From: Deltaproteobacteria bacterium HGW-Deltaproteobacteria-12
GTDB taxonomy: Bacteria > Desulfobacterota > Syntrophia > Syntrophales > Smithellaceae
DNA length: 64,000 bases
Assembly: GCA_002840565.1 (NCBI GenBank)
Contig: PHBK01000001.1
Span: 124,001 to 188,000 of the forward strand
Reading direction: 5' to 3'
Position 1 is the first letter of the stretch; every line of letters starts with the position of its first letter. Made by a program: the position numbers and the translations under genes. Below are positions 21,452 to 29,317 of the stretch, one piece after another. Below the pieces are notes generated by a model. The model ran no database searches and was not told the origin of the DNA. It saw only the letters and a list, made by a program, of their open reading frames with translations.

Positions 21452-21886
21452 TCAGTCGGAGCGCTTCAGGCATTCCCGGCAATACCCGTGTAATTCCATT
21501 CGGGTATCGGTGACGATAAAACCCGATTTACGGGCGATGTCTTTTGGTTCAAGAGGCGCAGGAATGTCGTAGTCGATAATCGTTCCGCATCGTTTGCAAA
21601 TAAGATTAATATGATCGGACAGATCAACATCGTAACGGTTTTCCATCCGGTCAAATTCGAGTTGTTTGATCAGTCCGCTTTCGGAAAATTCTTTAAGCGT
21701 CGCGTAAACCGTCGAAAGACTGACGCGCTTTGCTTTTTTACGCGCCTCGCTAAAGATTATCGTTGCGCCGGGGTGTTCGTGACGATTCTCCACCAACGCA
21801 TCAATAATCGCCAGACGCTGCGGCGTAATTTTAAAGCCTTTTTCCTTTAACGGACCGATCAGGTCTTCTTTATTGATCATTCTCAT
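21452..21886 (-). CDS. perR: Fur-family peroxide-responsive repressor (PerR-like)
   Basis: 144 residues. Winged-helix DNA-binding part with KITPQRLAIIDALV and SLSTVYATLKEF; two CxxC pairs (CKRC and CREC) form the structural zinc site that is typical of PerR. Regulatory-metal residues compare with Bacillus PerR as follows: the HPG histidine, the RYD aspartate, the SDH histidine and the IID aspartate are present, but the second histidine of the SDHxH motif is Asn here (SDHINLIC). It probably represses itself, katG and the rubrerythrin operon and is inactivated by peroxide. Start choice between codons 1 and 3 is uncertain; neither has a good ribosome binding site. Confidence 0.88.
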   Translation of the reverse strand: MRMINKEDLIGPLKEKGFKITPQRLAIIDALVENRHEHPGATIIFSEARKKAKRVSLSTVYATLKEFSESGLIKQLEFDRMENRYDVDLSDHINLICKRCGTIIDYDIPAPLEPKDIARKSGFIVTDTRMELHGYCRECLKRSD

Positions 21887-21889
21887 TTC

Positions 21890-21900
21890 GGAATAATTCC
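21890..21900. promoter_or_regulatory. PerR-type operator candidate at the perR start
   Basis: GGAATAATTCC, a perfect 5-1-5 palindrome ending four bases before the perR start codon; same arms as the katG site. Confidence 0.55.
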
Positions 21901-21907
21901 AGTTTGA

Positions 21908-21941
21908 GGTTATTAATAACCTTGGCTGTCCTATCTGTCAA
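21908..21941 (-). promoter_or_regulatory. perR: perR promoter with overlapping palindrome
   Basis: On the minus strand TTGACA (21941-21936), 17-base spacer, TATTAA (21918-21913). The -10 lies inside a perfect 14-base palindrome GGTTATTAATAACC (21908-21921), so a bound dimer would block RNA polymerase. This suggests autoregulation. Confidence 0.6.
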
Positions 21942-22040
21942 GTTATTTTTTGAGCAGGAAGGGGCGACGAAAAAGTATAAGTTGATGCTCCAATGAACGT
22001 GCTGGAATTAATCAGCTCAGGTCCCTCTTTGTTTTTCTGT

Positions 22041-22226
22041 TCAAAGTATGCCTTCTTTGCCGGGGGTGATGTGCTCCGGCCCTTCTTCTTTAATCGGAGC
22101 GATTATCTTAACATTGGTGAGCTTGGTGTTGATTATATGAGCTCCGGCCCATGACAGGATTAATCGGTGCCGGCCGATAGAAACAAAATGGCAACGATCG
22201 TTAAAACAGGTATTTTTCCTAATGCC
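22041..22226 (-). other. possible gene remnant, 62 stop-free codons
   Basis: This sits in the 488-base stretch between perR and the dehydratase gene. The minus strand carries an open frame without a start codon, ending at 22041, with a protein-like tail: GAHIINTKL, NVKIIAPIKEEGPEH, ITPGKEGIL. I do not recognise the family. The DNA also holds two copies of a CTCCGGCCC...TTAATCGG unit about 70 bases apart, which argues for partial duplication. Confidence 0.25.
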
Positions 22227-22273
22227 TTCTCAATGATTTAAATGTTATTAAGACAGTTAATATTATATTTTAT

Positions 22274-22340
22274 TGGGCCTAGCAGGCCGGCGGTCCAGTG
22301 CTGCACTAACTTGGCAACCTTGGGCCGCTTGGCCTGCCGG
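22274..22340 (-). pseudogene. relic of a second 4-hydroxybutyryl-CoA dehydratase C-terminus
   Basis: Translated on the minus strand this gives RQAKRPKVAKLVQHWTAGLL followed by GP. The intact gene next door encodes DKRFKVAKFLQHWTAGLHGP near its C-terminus. The DNA of plus-strand 22281 onward aligns with 22496 onward at roughly 80% over about 57 bases. Nothing before or after the fragment is coding, so it is the leftover of a duplicated or paralogous gene. Confidence 0.7.
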
Positions 22341-22374
22341 GGGGGGGATTCTTGCGGGTCTGTTTTGTGCTATA

Positions 22375-23823
22375 CTATTCTTTCATTCCCATAAGCTTTT
22401 TGGCCATCTTCTTCTTTGATTCAAAGTCAGTCAGGACCGTAAACATGAACCGCTGGGACTGGGGTGCTCCTGCGCCGTGCCAGGTCCCCGGGCCGTGCAA
22501 GCCGGCTGTCCAGTGCTGCAAGAACTTGGCGACTTTGAACCGCTTGTCCGCCGGGCCTGTGGCTGAGAAGGCTTTCTTCAGCGCCGGACCAACCTCCGGA
22601 TCTTCGAGGTCTTTGAGCCGCGGCATAGTCACCACAAGACCGCCGCCGATATCTCCGGCATTCTTCATGATTTCCCAGAACCCGTGGGCGGTATTGAGTT
22701 TGGCGGCATTACCGAAAAGATCGTCCGGCAGATAGACGCCCGATCCCTGGGGTTCCTCGCGTCCCTTCATGGCCGCTGCAATCGCGCAGGCATGGGACGT
22801 CTCGTTCAGGCGGACCATGTCGATGATCTTCTCCTGAATGTGAGAAATCTTTTCCACACCGCTGTATTCGGCGGCCAATAAGGAACCGCCGATAATCAGA
22901 TCGGCAAATCCTACCTTGCAGGCGCCGCCGTAATTCATGCGGTGGGCTTTAGCAAAGCGCGTCACTATTTTGCCGCAGTACTTGGTTTCGCCGCAGAGGA
23001 ATACGCGTTCCCAGGGGATGAAGACCTTGTCGAAGACCATCGTTGATGTTTCCCGCTGTCCGTAGATAGGGTTTCCGAGCTCGGATTCGTCGTCGCACAT
23101 CTCCCGCTCGGCCGAGTAGGGATTGTACTGACAGATGTAGGTCAGACCCGGATCGCCGTTGCGCACGGCGAAAGCCAGGGCGAATTGCTCCTCTCCTTCT
23201 TTTAGCGATCCTCCCGGAAGCACGAGCGTTTCATGGGAACCGATGGCGCCGCTCTGGCTAACCTTGATTCCGCTGACGATAATACCGTCGTCGCGTTTTT
23301 CGACGTGGTGGATAAAGACGTCAATCTCGTCCTGCTGGGTGGGTCTCTTCTTGCGGTCTCCTTTGGCGTCGGTGATGGCGCCCGATACGGCCAGGTCATT
23401 GGCCTGGGCATAGGCGAGCCATTTGTTGAATCTTTCATTGTATTTCGTGCCCAGTTCGCGGTCCATTTCCCACGTGGTGGCGGCAAGGCTGTTTAAGGCG
23501 TCGCAGCCGACACAGCGGTAGTTGCATGTTCCCAACGTCTGGCTGGTCAGGAGAGCCATCTCCTGGCGCATATCCAGGTCGTGGATGTTCCGGGCAACAT
23601 TCAGGTTGCGGCTGATCGTTCCCCCTGTCAGGTGGGAGGTGGCAACCATCACCTCCTTGTTGGCCGGGTCTTCCGCCAGGCCGTAAACTGCTGCGTTGGC
23701 CATGACCATGGATCTGGTCACAGGGTTGTCAAGCAGGTTCTTTACCCATTTCCCGCCCAAATAAACGCGGGGCTTCAATTTTTTGATGGACTCCAGAAAC
23801 TCATTTGCCGTCTTTAATGCCAT
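22375..23823 (-). CDS. abfD: 4-hydroxybutyryl-CoA dehydratase/vinylacetyl-CoA isomerase family protein
   Basis: 482 residues, the usual length, beginning after an AAAAGGAGAAG site. The protein belongs to the HpaB/AbfD FAD family. Unlike plain HpaB monooxygenases it has the cluster-binding residues of AbfD: Cys100 and Cys104 in CNYRC, His294 in AHRMNYGG and Cys302 in ACKVG. AbfD uses a [4Fe-4S] cluster and FAD to dehydrate 4-hydroxybutyryl-CoA to crotonyl-CoA by radical chemistry. The His-to-Cys distance is eight here against seven in the clostridial enzyme as I remember it, so another acyl-CoA substrate is possible. Neighbours on the same strand are pseudogenes. Confidence 0.85.
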   Translation of the reverse strand: MALKTANEFLESIKKLKPRVYLGGKWVKNLLDNPVTRSMVMANAAVYGLAEDPANKEVMVATSHLTGGTISRNLNVARNIHDLDMRQEMALLTSQTLGTCNYRCVGCDALNSLAATTWEMDRELGTKYNERFNKWLAYAQANDLAVSGAITDAKGDRKKRPTQQDEIDVFIHHVEKRDDGIIVSGIKVSQSGAIGSHETLVLPGGSLKEGEEQFALAFAVRNGDPGLTYICQYNPYSAEREMCDDESELGNPIYGQRETSTMVFDKVFIPWERVFLCGETKYCGKIVTRFAKAHRMNYGGACKVGFADLIIGGSLLAAEYSGVEKISHIQEKIIDMVRLNETSHACAIAAAMKGREEPQGSGVYLPDDLFGNAAKLNTAHGFWEIMKNAGDIGGGLVVTMPRLKDLEDPEVGPALKKAFSATGPADKRFKVAKFLQHWTAGLHGPGTWHGAGAPQSQRFMFTVLTDFESKKKMAKKLMGMKE

Positions 23824-24038
23824 AATCTTCTCCTTTTCCGTCCTGCTTTTGAGCTGGGACGTGCATATAAATATTCAGCCTTACTTTCGGTAGTGAGAAA
23901 GGCGATTATTCCTTGCTTCTTTCAGTTTAGCCTCGCTGCTTTTTCCGGATAGACACCGGACAATACCCGCCTCTTGCGGCTGCACTTCCACAAGGAGACC
24001 AGTTTTTGTTACGAAAACCCGGCAGGGTCTCTGCCCTA

Positions 24039-25117
24039 CTATAGAGCAGCTTTCTCATTAATCCCCTGGGCTGCTATGTCGATCGCATCCCAGGCCCCGC
24101 CGAAGGTTGGCGCGTAGGCCAAGTCGAGATAACCTATCTCTTCAAGCTTTAGTCCCGACCAGAGAGCAATAGAGATGCTGTTGATTCTGGCAACAGCACC
24201 CTTACCCCCGACAGCCTGGGCGCCCAGAAGTCTGCCCGTGGGCTTGTCGGCGACGAGCTTCAGTCCCAGTTTTTCGCCCTTGGCCAGGGGTCGTCCTACA
24301 GGAAGACCCCAGATAATAGCGCTGACCGGCTGGAAGCCGTACTTTTCCGCTTCTACTTCCGTGATTCCTGTTGCGGCCACTTCAAGATTGAAGAGCTTGA
24401 AGGATTGTGTCCCCACGATTCCGGCAAAGTGTGCCACGCCGCCGCCGATGTTGATGCCGGCAGTGCGGCCCTACTTGTTGGCGATGTCGCCGAGCGGATT
24501 ATAGACCCATTTTCCGGCAACGCGGTGAAAGACTTCGCAGCAATCACCGACGGCGTAAACTTCTTCTCGCGAAGTGCGCTGGAAGAAGTCCACCGAGATG
24601 GCGCCGCTTTCAACCATCTTGATGCCCATGGATTCCGCCAGTCTTGTGTTTCGTTTCGTTCCTAGACCCATAAGAATTATGTCCGCGTCCAGGTTTCCCT
24701 TGTCCGTAATCAGTTTGAGTGCGAAGTCTTTACCCTTCTCGATGGCAAGGGGTTTGGTACCCGGAAAAAAGGCCACTTGGTTCCGGTCGAGTTCTTCAGA
24801 CATCAGCTTCGCAAATTCCTGGCCCCAGCGCAACGCGGGACGGGGCAGAATGTCGATAACCTGAGTTTCGATGCCGATGCTCCTGAAGGCTTCGCACATC
24901 TCCATACCGATGTAACTGGCACCCACGATCACGGCTTTGCTGCAGCTCTTTTCGGTCAAATAAGATTTCAATCGCAGGGCATGGGTCAGGCGGCGTGAGA
25001 GACAAACTCGCCCCGTTCGATCATGGTCACCTGGAGGGACTGGTCCCGCCGCTTTGCCTCCGCAGCGACGGAAGGTCCGGCCGCGCCGCCCCCGACAATC
25101 ACAAGATTTTTACTCAT
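24039..25117 (-). pseudogene. broken FAD/NAD(P)-dependent disulfide reductase (CoA-disulfide reductase/NADH oxidase family)
   Basis: Three pieces lie in order. ATG 25117, after AAAGGAT, starts MSKNLVIVGGGAAGPSVAAE and runs 43 residues to SHAA, then TGA at 24988-24986. The frame then shifts to THALRLKSYL, with about 100 residues (the usual CGLPYY region) missing. The NAD-binding half (AVIVGASYIGMEMCEAF) continues to GDIANK, where an in-frame TAG replaces the usual Gln/His codon, and the dimerisation domain follows (GRTAGINIGGGVAHFAG to NEKAAL). One internal deletion with frameshift plus one nonsense codon make this a dead gene. Confidence 0.85.
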
Positions 25118-25129
25118 AGAAACATCCTT

Positions 25130-25704
25130 TTAGTAACTCCACGGGTTCTGTTCTCCCGGCGAGTCAGTCTTGCAAATTTTCAACATTCGAACCGAACGCT
25201 TTTGCCGCGATTTCATTTTTTCCGACAGGATAAGATCTGCGGCTATGCCCTCAGCATCCGTAATGACTTCGCGGCAGAAAAGGGCGTGGTCGCGGCAGAG
25301 CCATTCGGACTGCCATTTTCGGGGCAACTCCCGGCATTGCGTATGATTGAATTTTTCCTGAAAGCGGTTGGAATCTGGTTGAAAATCCGGTAGACGCCGG
25401 GTTTCCCGTAGAGCTGCTGCCGGGACTTCTTCACTACTTCTTTGGGATCATTTCCTTCGGGCAACAAAGCCCGGCCATGAACGGCGCTTACGGCCATAAC
25501 GGCGCCGTTCAGCGCACCGCAGGTGTCTCCGAACAGCCCGATGCCGCCTCCGAAACCGGTTGCGCATTTCTGCACGGCCGGAGGAAGGCCCGTGTCCACC
25601 AGCGCGAAAACGGCCTGGGTCACGCACTCGGCGCAGTTGTATCCGAGAGAGAAGTTCTTCCTGGCTCTCTGACGTATTTCCTCGATTTTTTCTTCTCTTG
25701 CCAT
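25130..25704 (-). pseudogene. C_GCAxxG_C_C family redox protein with a one-base frameshift
   Basis: ATG 25704, preceded by GGGAG, opens a protein with GYNCAECVTQAVF and FGGGIGLFGDTCGALNGAV, the signature of the C_GCAxxG_C_C family. Around 25359-25364 the frame is lost: after NQIPTAF the current frame gives nonsense up to a stop at 25243, while the next frame continues QEKFNHTQCRELPRKWQSEW and then LCRDHALFC, supplying the two final cysteines, to a stop at 25130. Loss of one C in GCTTTC(C)AGGAA explains it. A sequencing error cannot be excluded. Function of the family is unknown; such proteins often accompany oxidoreductases. Confidence 0.75.
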
Positions 25705-25880
25705 TGCTTTCTCCCTTTTTTTCTCCGTTTGGCTTCTGCGGTCATAAAACTTCTTCAAAGACCTGATCAACAATTTTTCCGGAGGGGCATGTCCATAAAA
25801 TCATTTCTTTGCAGAAATATCAATGCGGTAAAAATACGTAATACATACCTATGATATATAAGTATTTATGGGATAATGAT

Positions 25881-26753
25881 TCAGGGCGTTGTTAAAGATA
25901 AAATATGCGATCTCAAGTTGGCTCTCCGGTTTTTCAAGCCCAGTTTCTTCCTCATATTGTCCCGGTGAACATCTACTGTTCTCGCGGAGATGTTCAGCAT
26001 ATCGGCGGTTTTCTTTGTCGTGCGTCCTTCTCGGATAAAGGTGAAAACCTTGGTTTCCATGGGGGTGAGATTCGGATATTTTGCGGACAGGGTGCGCAGA
26101 AACGGGGAAACGATCTCATTGATATGCTGTTCGAAAATGGGCAGTTGATTGCGTTGATGGCTGTCCATTGGCGTGTTTTTAAGGTTTTCGATATAAGGCG
26201 AAATCAGCTCCCGCGTATTACAAATGACTTTTTCTTCCAGCTCGGCCTTGTCCTCCTCCCGGCGCTTGAGCAGGACTCGGAGGGCTGTATTGGCGTCTTC
26301 CAGGTTCCGGTATTTTTCCTCTAGTTCCCGCTCCCTTTTCCTCAACGCCTCTTCCATTTTCTTGCGATCGGTAATAATACGCGCGATGCCGTGAACCGAA
26401 ACCGGGCTGCCGTTCTTAAGGATGATGCGGGCGTTGATTTCCACCCAGACAGGCTCTCCGTCTTTTGTACAAGTCAGGAATTCCCGGGTATTATGTACTT
26501 CGCGGTGGTCGATTATCTTGCGAATGAATTCGAGCATTGCGGGCAGGTAATCGCGATCCAAAAGGTCATCGATGCCCATTCCCGATAACTGCTGCGGTTC
26601 GTAGCCATAGGTACGGGCTGCGGCATTGCATGACGGGATTTTTCCTGCGGAATCGAGAATAAAAATAATGTCATTGGTCTGTTCGAAGAGCTCCCGGTAT
26701 TTTTGTTCCGATTTGCTGAGCGTTTCCAACGGCTGGATTTTTTTCTTCTGCAT
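25881..26753 (-). CDS. PAS-domain LuxR-type transcriptional regulator
   Basis: About 290 residues. ATG 26753 is preferred over the TTG at 26768 because neither has a strong site but ATG has GCAGG upstream. Domains in order: PAS (about 15-135, with TNDIIFILDSAGKI and GIARIITDRKKMEEAL), a coiled coil (135-190), and a LuxR/GerE helix-turn-helix at the C-terminus (LTPMETKVFTFIREGRTTKK, then SARTVDVHRDNMRKKL). Single-chain PAS-LuxR regulators are numerous in Syntrophaceae-like genomes and often sit beside acyl-CoA genes. Its promoter shares a 43-base element with the MFS gene at 47 kb. It probably regulates the adjacent dehydratase locus, itself, or both. Confidence 0.88.
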   Translation of the reverse strand: MQKKKIQPLETLSKSEQKYRELFEQTNDIIFILDSAGKIPSCNAAARTYGYEPQQLSGMGIDDLLDRDYLPAMLEFIRKIIDHREVHNTREFLTCTKDGEPVWVEINARIILKNGSPVSVHGIARIITDRKKMEEALRKRERELEEKYRNLEDANTALRVLLKRREEDKAELEEKVICNTRELISPYIENLKNTPMDSHQRNQLPIFEQHINEIVSPFLRTLSAKYPNLTPMETKVFTFIREGRTTKKTADMLNISARTVDVHRDNMRKKLGLKNRRANLRSHILSLTTP

Positions 26754-26846
26754 TAGACGGGCCTGCAAAGATTTTTTGTTGGATTGACAATACTATTTCA
26801 GAAGTTATTGAATAATTTTACTGAGACATCTCTTATTCATGAGTAA

Positions 26847-26875
26847 ACTATAGAAAGTCCGATCTTGTATGTCAA
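26847..26875 (-). promoter_or_regulatory. strong sigma-70 promoter of the PAS-LuxR gene
   Basis: Minus strand: TTGACA (26875-26870), 17-base spacer, TATAGT (26852-26847). The spacer holds AAG-N6-CTT. The region 26844-26886 aligns with 47141-47183 before an MFS gene, with about nine mismatches in 43 bases. Confidence 0.75.
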
Positions 26876-26971
26876 GATGATTTTGGCCGGATGGTCATGG
26901 TGTATGTATTAATCCCGGTTAGATTCGGGACCGCCGCAGAAGCCGAAATATTCAAAAAATTGCTTGCGGGA

Positions 26972-28291
26972 TTATCTTTTCTTCCGAAAGACAATTTTTA
27001 TGGGTACCTGCTCAAAGCCAAAATTATCACGGATTTGGTTAAGCAGATAACGCTCATAAGAAAAATGTATGCCTTTAACATTGCTGACAAAGAAAACAAA
27101 AGTGGGCGGTTTGAGGCTTATTTGCGTGGCATAATAAACGTGTTGTTCCCGGCCTTGATAACGTGCAAGGGGATTGCGCTGCAGGGCTTTTTCCACCAGG
27201 GAATTCAATGGCGAGGTTCCCACTCTTTTTGTATATTGCAGATAAACCTCGTCAATTATGTCAAATATTTTTGGTGCCCGCTGCCCTGTTACTGCGGAAA
27301 TGAAAATTATCGGGGAAAAGTCCATAAACTTCAGTTTGTCTTTAATATCCTCGACAAATTTGCCTACCGTGTCGTTGTCTTTTTCAATTTTGTCCCATTT
27401 GTTCACAACGATGATACAGGCCTTCCCGCGTTCATAGGCGAGCCCCGCAATCTTGGTGTCCTGATCGGTTATGCCCTCTTCAGCGTCAATCAAGACCAGC
27501 GCTATATCACAGCGGTTGATGGATTTGAGGGCCTGAACAACACTGTACTTTTCCAGTGTTTGGCTGATTTTGTTTTTCTTGCGGATTCCCGCCGTATCGA
27601 TCAACAGATAATTATTACCGCGAACTTTCACAGGCTGATCTATGGCATCACGCGTGGTGCCGGGAGTCGGATTGGCAATGCTTCTTTCCTTGCCCAGGAT
27701 ACGGTTGACGAGTGATGATTTGCCGACGTTTGGTTTGCCGACTATGGCAACTTTGATTTGTTCATCTTCGTCGTTCGGGGTTTCTTTTAACTGGGCGAAG
27801 TCTTGCGTAATGACAGCCAGAAGTTCGTCCATCCCTAGACCATGCTGAGCGGAGATCGGATAAAACTCATCGATACCCAACCGGTAAAATTCACCCAGTA
27901 AATCTGTATGCCTGTCGCCATCTACTTTGTTGACTGCATAAAAAACATTTTTGGCTTTACCGCGCAGTTGCTTCGCAATTTCCATGTCCGATGGCGTGAG
28001 TCCCTCTTTACCGTCCATTAGAAAAATAATGACGTCCGCTTCTTCAATAGCCAGATTGCTTTGTTCGCGCATTTGGACGAGAATTCTTTCCTCGGAGGCC
28101 GGTTCAAATCCGCCGGTATCAATAAGTGTGAAGTGCTTATCCCGCCAGGCGCAATCCATATAATTGCGGTCGCGGGTGGCACCCGGCTCATCAATGACGA
28201 TAGCTTTTTGCTTTCCGGCGATTCTGTTAAACAGAGTCGACTTGCCTACATTGGGCCGACCGACGATAGCTATTACTGGTTTTGTCTGCAT
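26972..28291 (-). CDS. der: ribosome-biogenesis GTPase Der (EngA)
   Basis: 439 residues with two tandem GTPase domains, unique to Der. G1 motifs are GRPNVGKSTLFNRI and GKPNVGKSSLVNRI; G3 motifs are DTGGFE and DTAGIRKKN; G4 motifs are NKVD and NKWD. The C-terminal KH-like domain follows (about 350-439). Der acts in 50S subunit maturation. It ends the mtaB-rnc-radical SAM-era-der group, separated from era by 100 bases that contain a large hairpin. Confidence 0.97.
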   Translation of the reverse strand: MQTKPVIAIVGRPNVGKSTLFNRIAGKQKAIVIDEPGATRDRNYMDCAWRDKHFTLIDTGGFEPASEERILVQMREQSNLAIEEADVIIFLMDGKEGLTPSDMEIAKQLRGKAKNVFYAVNKVDGDRHTDLLGEFYRLGIDEFYPISAQHGLGMDELLAVITQDFAQLKETPNDEDEQIKVAIVGKPNVGKSSLVNRILGKERSIANPTPGTTRDAIDQPVKVRGNNYLLIDTAGIRKKNKISQTLEKYSVVQALKSINRCDIALVLIDAEEGITDQDTKIAGLAYERGKACIIVVNKWDKIEKDNDTVGKFVEDIKDKLKFMDFSPIIFISAVTGQRAPKIFDIIDEVYLQYTKRVGTSPLNSLVEKALQRNPLARYQGREQHVYYATQISLKPPTFVFFVSNVKGIHFSYERYLLNQIRDNFGFEQVPIKIVFRKKR

Positions 28292-28306
28292 ATTCTTCCT
28301 TGATTA

Positions 28307-28364
28307 GGGGCCGTTACGAAATAACCACCGCTAAAGGGTGGCAAGACCATTTCGTTATGGCCCC
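28307..28364. repeat. nested inverted repeat between era and der
   Basis: GGGGCC-TTACGAAAT at 28307-28322 pairs with ATTTCGTTA-GGCCCC at 28349-28364 (one mismatch), and the loop contains a second hairpin, CCACC (28325-28329) with GGTGG (28337-28341). It could be a transcription attenuator, an RNA processing site or a palindromic repeat element. Confidence 0.6.
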
Positions 28365-28391
28365 TTATGCCGGTTATTGTTAATGAACGGC

Positions 28392-29282
28392 TTAATTCTT
28401 TAATAAACCAAACTCCTGCAGCATTTTTTCCGAGCTGGTCCAATCCTTTTTCACCCGGACAAAAAGTTCCAGAAATACTTTGGCGTTAAATAGTTTTTCC
28501 ATCTCCAGTCTGGCTTGAGTACCAATATTCTTTAACATGGCTCCTTTTTTTCCGATCATGATTGCTTTTTGTGAATCTTTTTCTACAGTTATTGTTGCGC
28601 TGATACGTATTAAATTCTTTTCTTCGTCTTCTTTGAAGGTGTCAATTTCCACTGCGGTGGCATAAGGCACTTCCTGCGAAGTGAGCAGCATAATTTTTTC
28701 CCGGATAAATTCTGCAGCAATAAATCTTTCGGTGGCATCGGTAAAAGTGTCTTCGGCAAAATATTGCGGTCCTTCCGGAAGATTTTTTTTAATTGTCTGG
28801 AGTAATTCCTCTAGACCATCACCTTTGGCTGCAGAAACAGGGAAAAATTCCGAATAGTTATAAAGATTGCGGAATTTGTCGATCAGGGGCAGAAGAAGAT
28901 TTTTTTCGATCAGATCGATTTTATTGATTACCAGAAAGACAGGGATATGAATCTCCGCGAGCGTTTCAATGAGGAAAATGTCCTGAGAATGAACACCGGA
29001 TGCGGCCTCGACCATCATCAGCAGTATGTCGGCATCGTTAAACGACTCCCTTGCCGTTTGCACCATAGCGCGATTCAAGGGGGTTTTTGCTTTATGAATT
29101 CCCGGTGTGTCCAGAAAGATAAGCTGAGCATCGGGTAAATTCTTAATGCCGGTTATTTTATTCCTGGTCGTCTGCGGTTTGTCGGCGATTATGGAAATTT
29201 TTTCGCCGATAATAGCGTTGAATAATGTAGATTTCCCTACATTCGGACGGCCGATTATGCCAATGAATCCGGATTTGAACAC
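28392..29282 (-). CDS. era: GTPase Era
   Basis: 296 residues: one GTPase domain (GRPNVGKSTLFNAIIGEKIS, DTPGIHK, NKIDLI) and a C-terminal KH domain with IMIGKKGAMLKNIG, the RNA-binding GxxG loop. Era binds the 3' end of 16S rRNA during 30S assembly. It follows the radical SAM gene by 35 bases, and rnc is two genes upstream, the common rnc-era arrangement with one gene inserted. Confidence 0.97.
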   Translation of the reverse strand: MFKSGFIGIIGRPNVGKSTLFNAIIGEKISIIADKPQTTRNKITGIKNLPDAQLIFLDTPGIHKAKTPLNRAMVQTARESFNDADILLMMVEAASGVHSQDIFLIETLAEIHIPVFLVINKIDLIEKNLLLPLIDKFRNLYNYSEFFPVSAAKGDGLEELLQTIKKNLPEGPQYFAEDTFTDATERFIAAEFIREKIMLLTSQEVPYATAVEIDTFKEDEEKNLIRISATITVEKDSQKAIMIGKKGAMLKNIGTQARLEMEKLFNAKVFLELFVRVKKDWTSSEKMLQEFGLLKN

Positions 29283-29317
29283 GTCATTTATCTCCTGCCT
29301 GTTATAGTTGTTTTTCG

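Noticed and set aside
24472..24474. In-frame TAG in the disulfide reductase read as pyrrolysine
   Set aside because: The position normally holds Gln or His, the gene also has a large deletion with frameshift, and no pyl genes are visible.
26891..27715. 274-codon plus-strand ORF opposite der
   Set aside because: It is antisense to the second GTPase domain of Der and has no features of its own.
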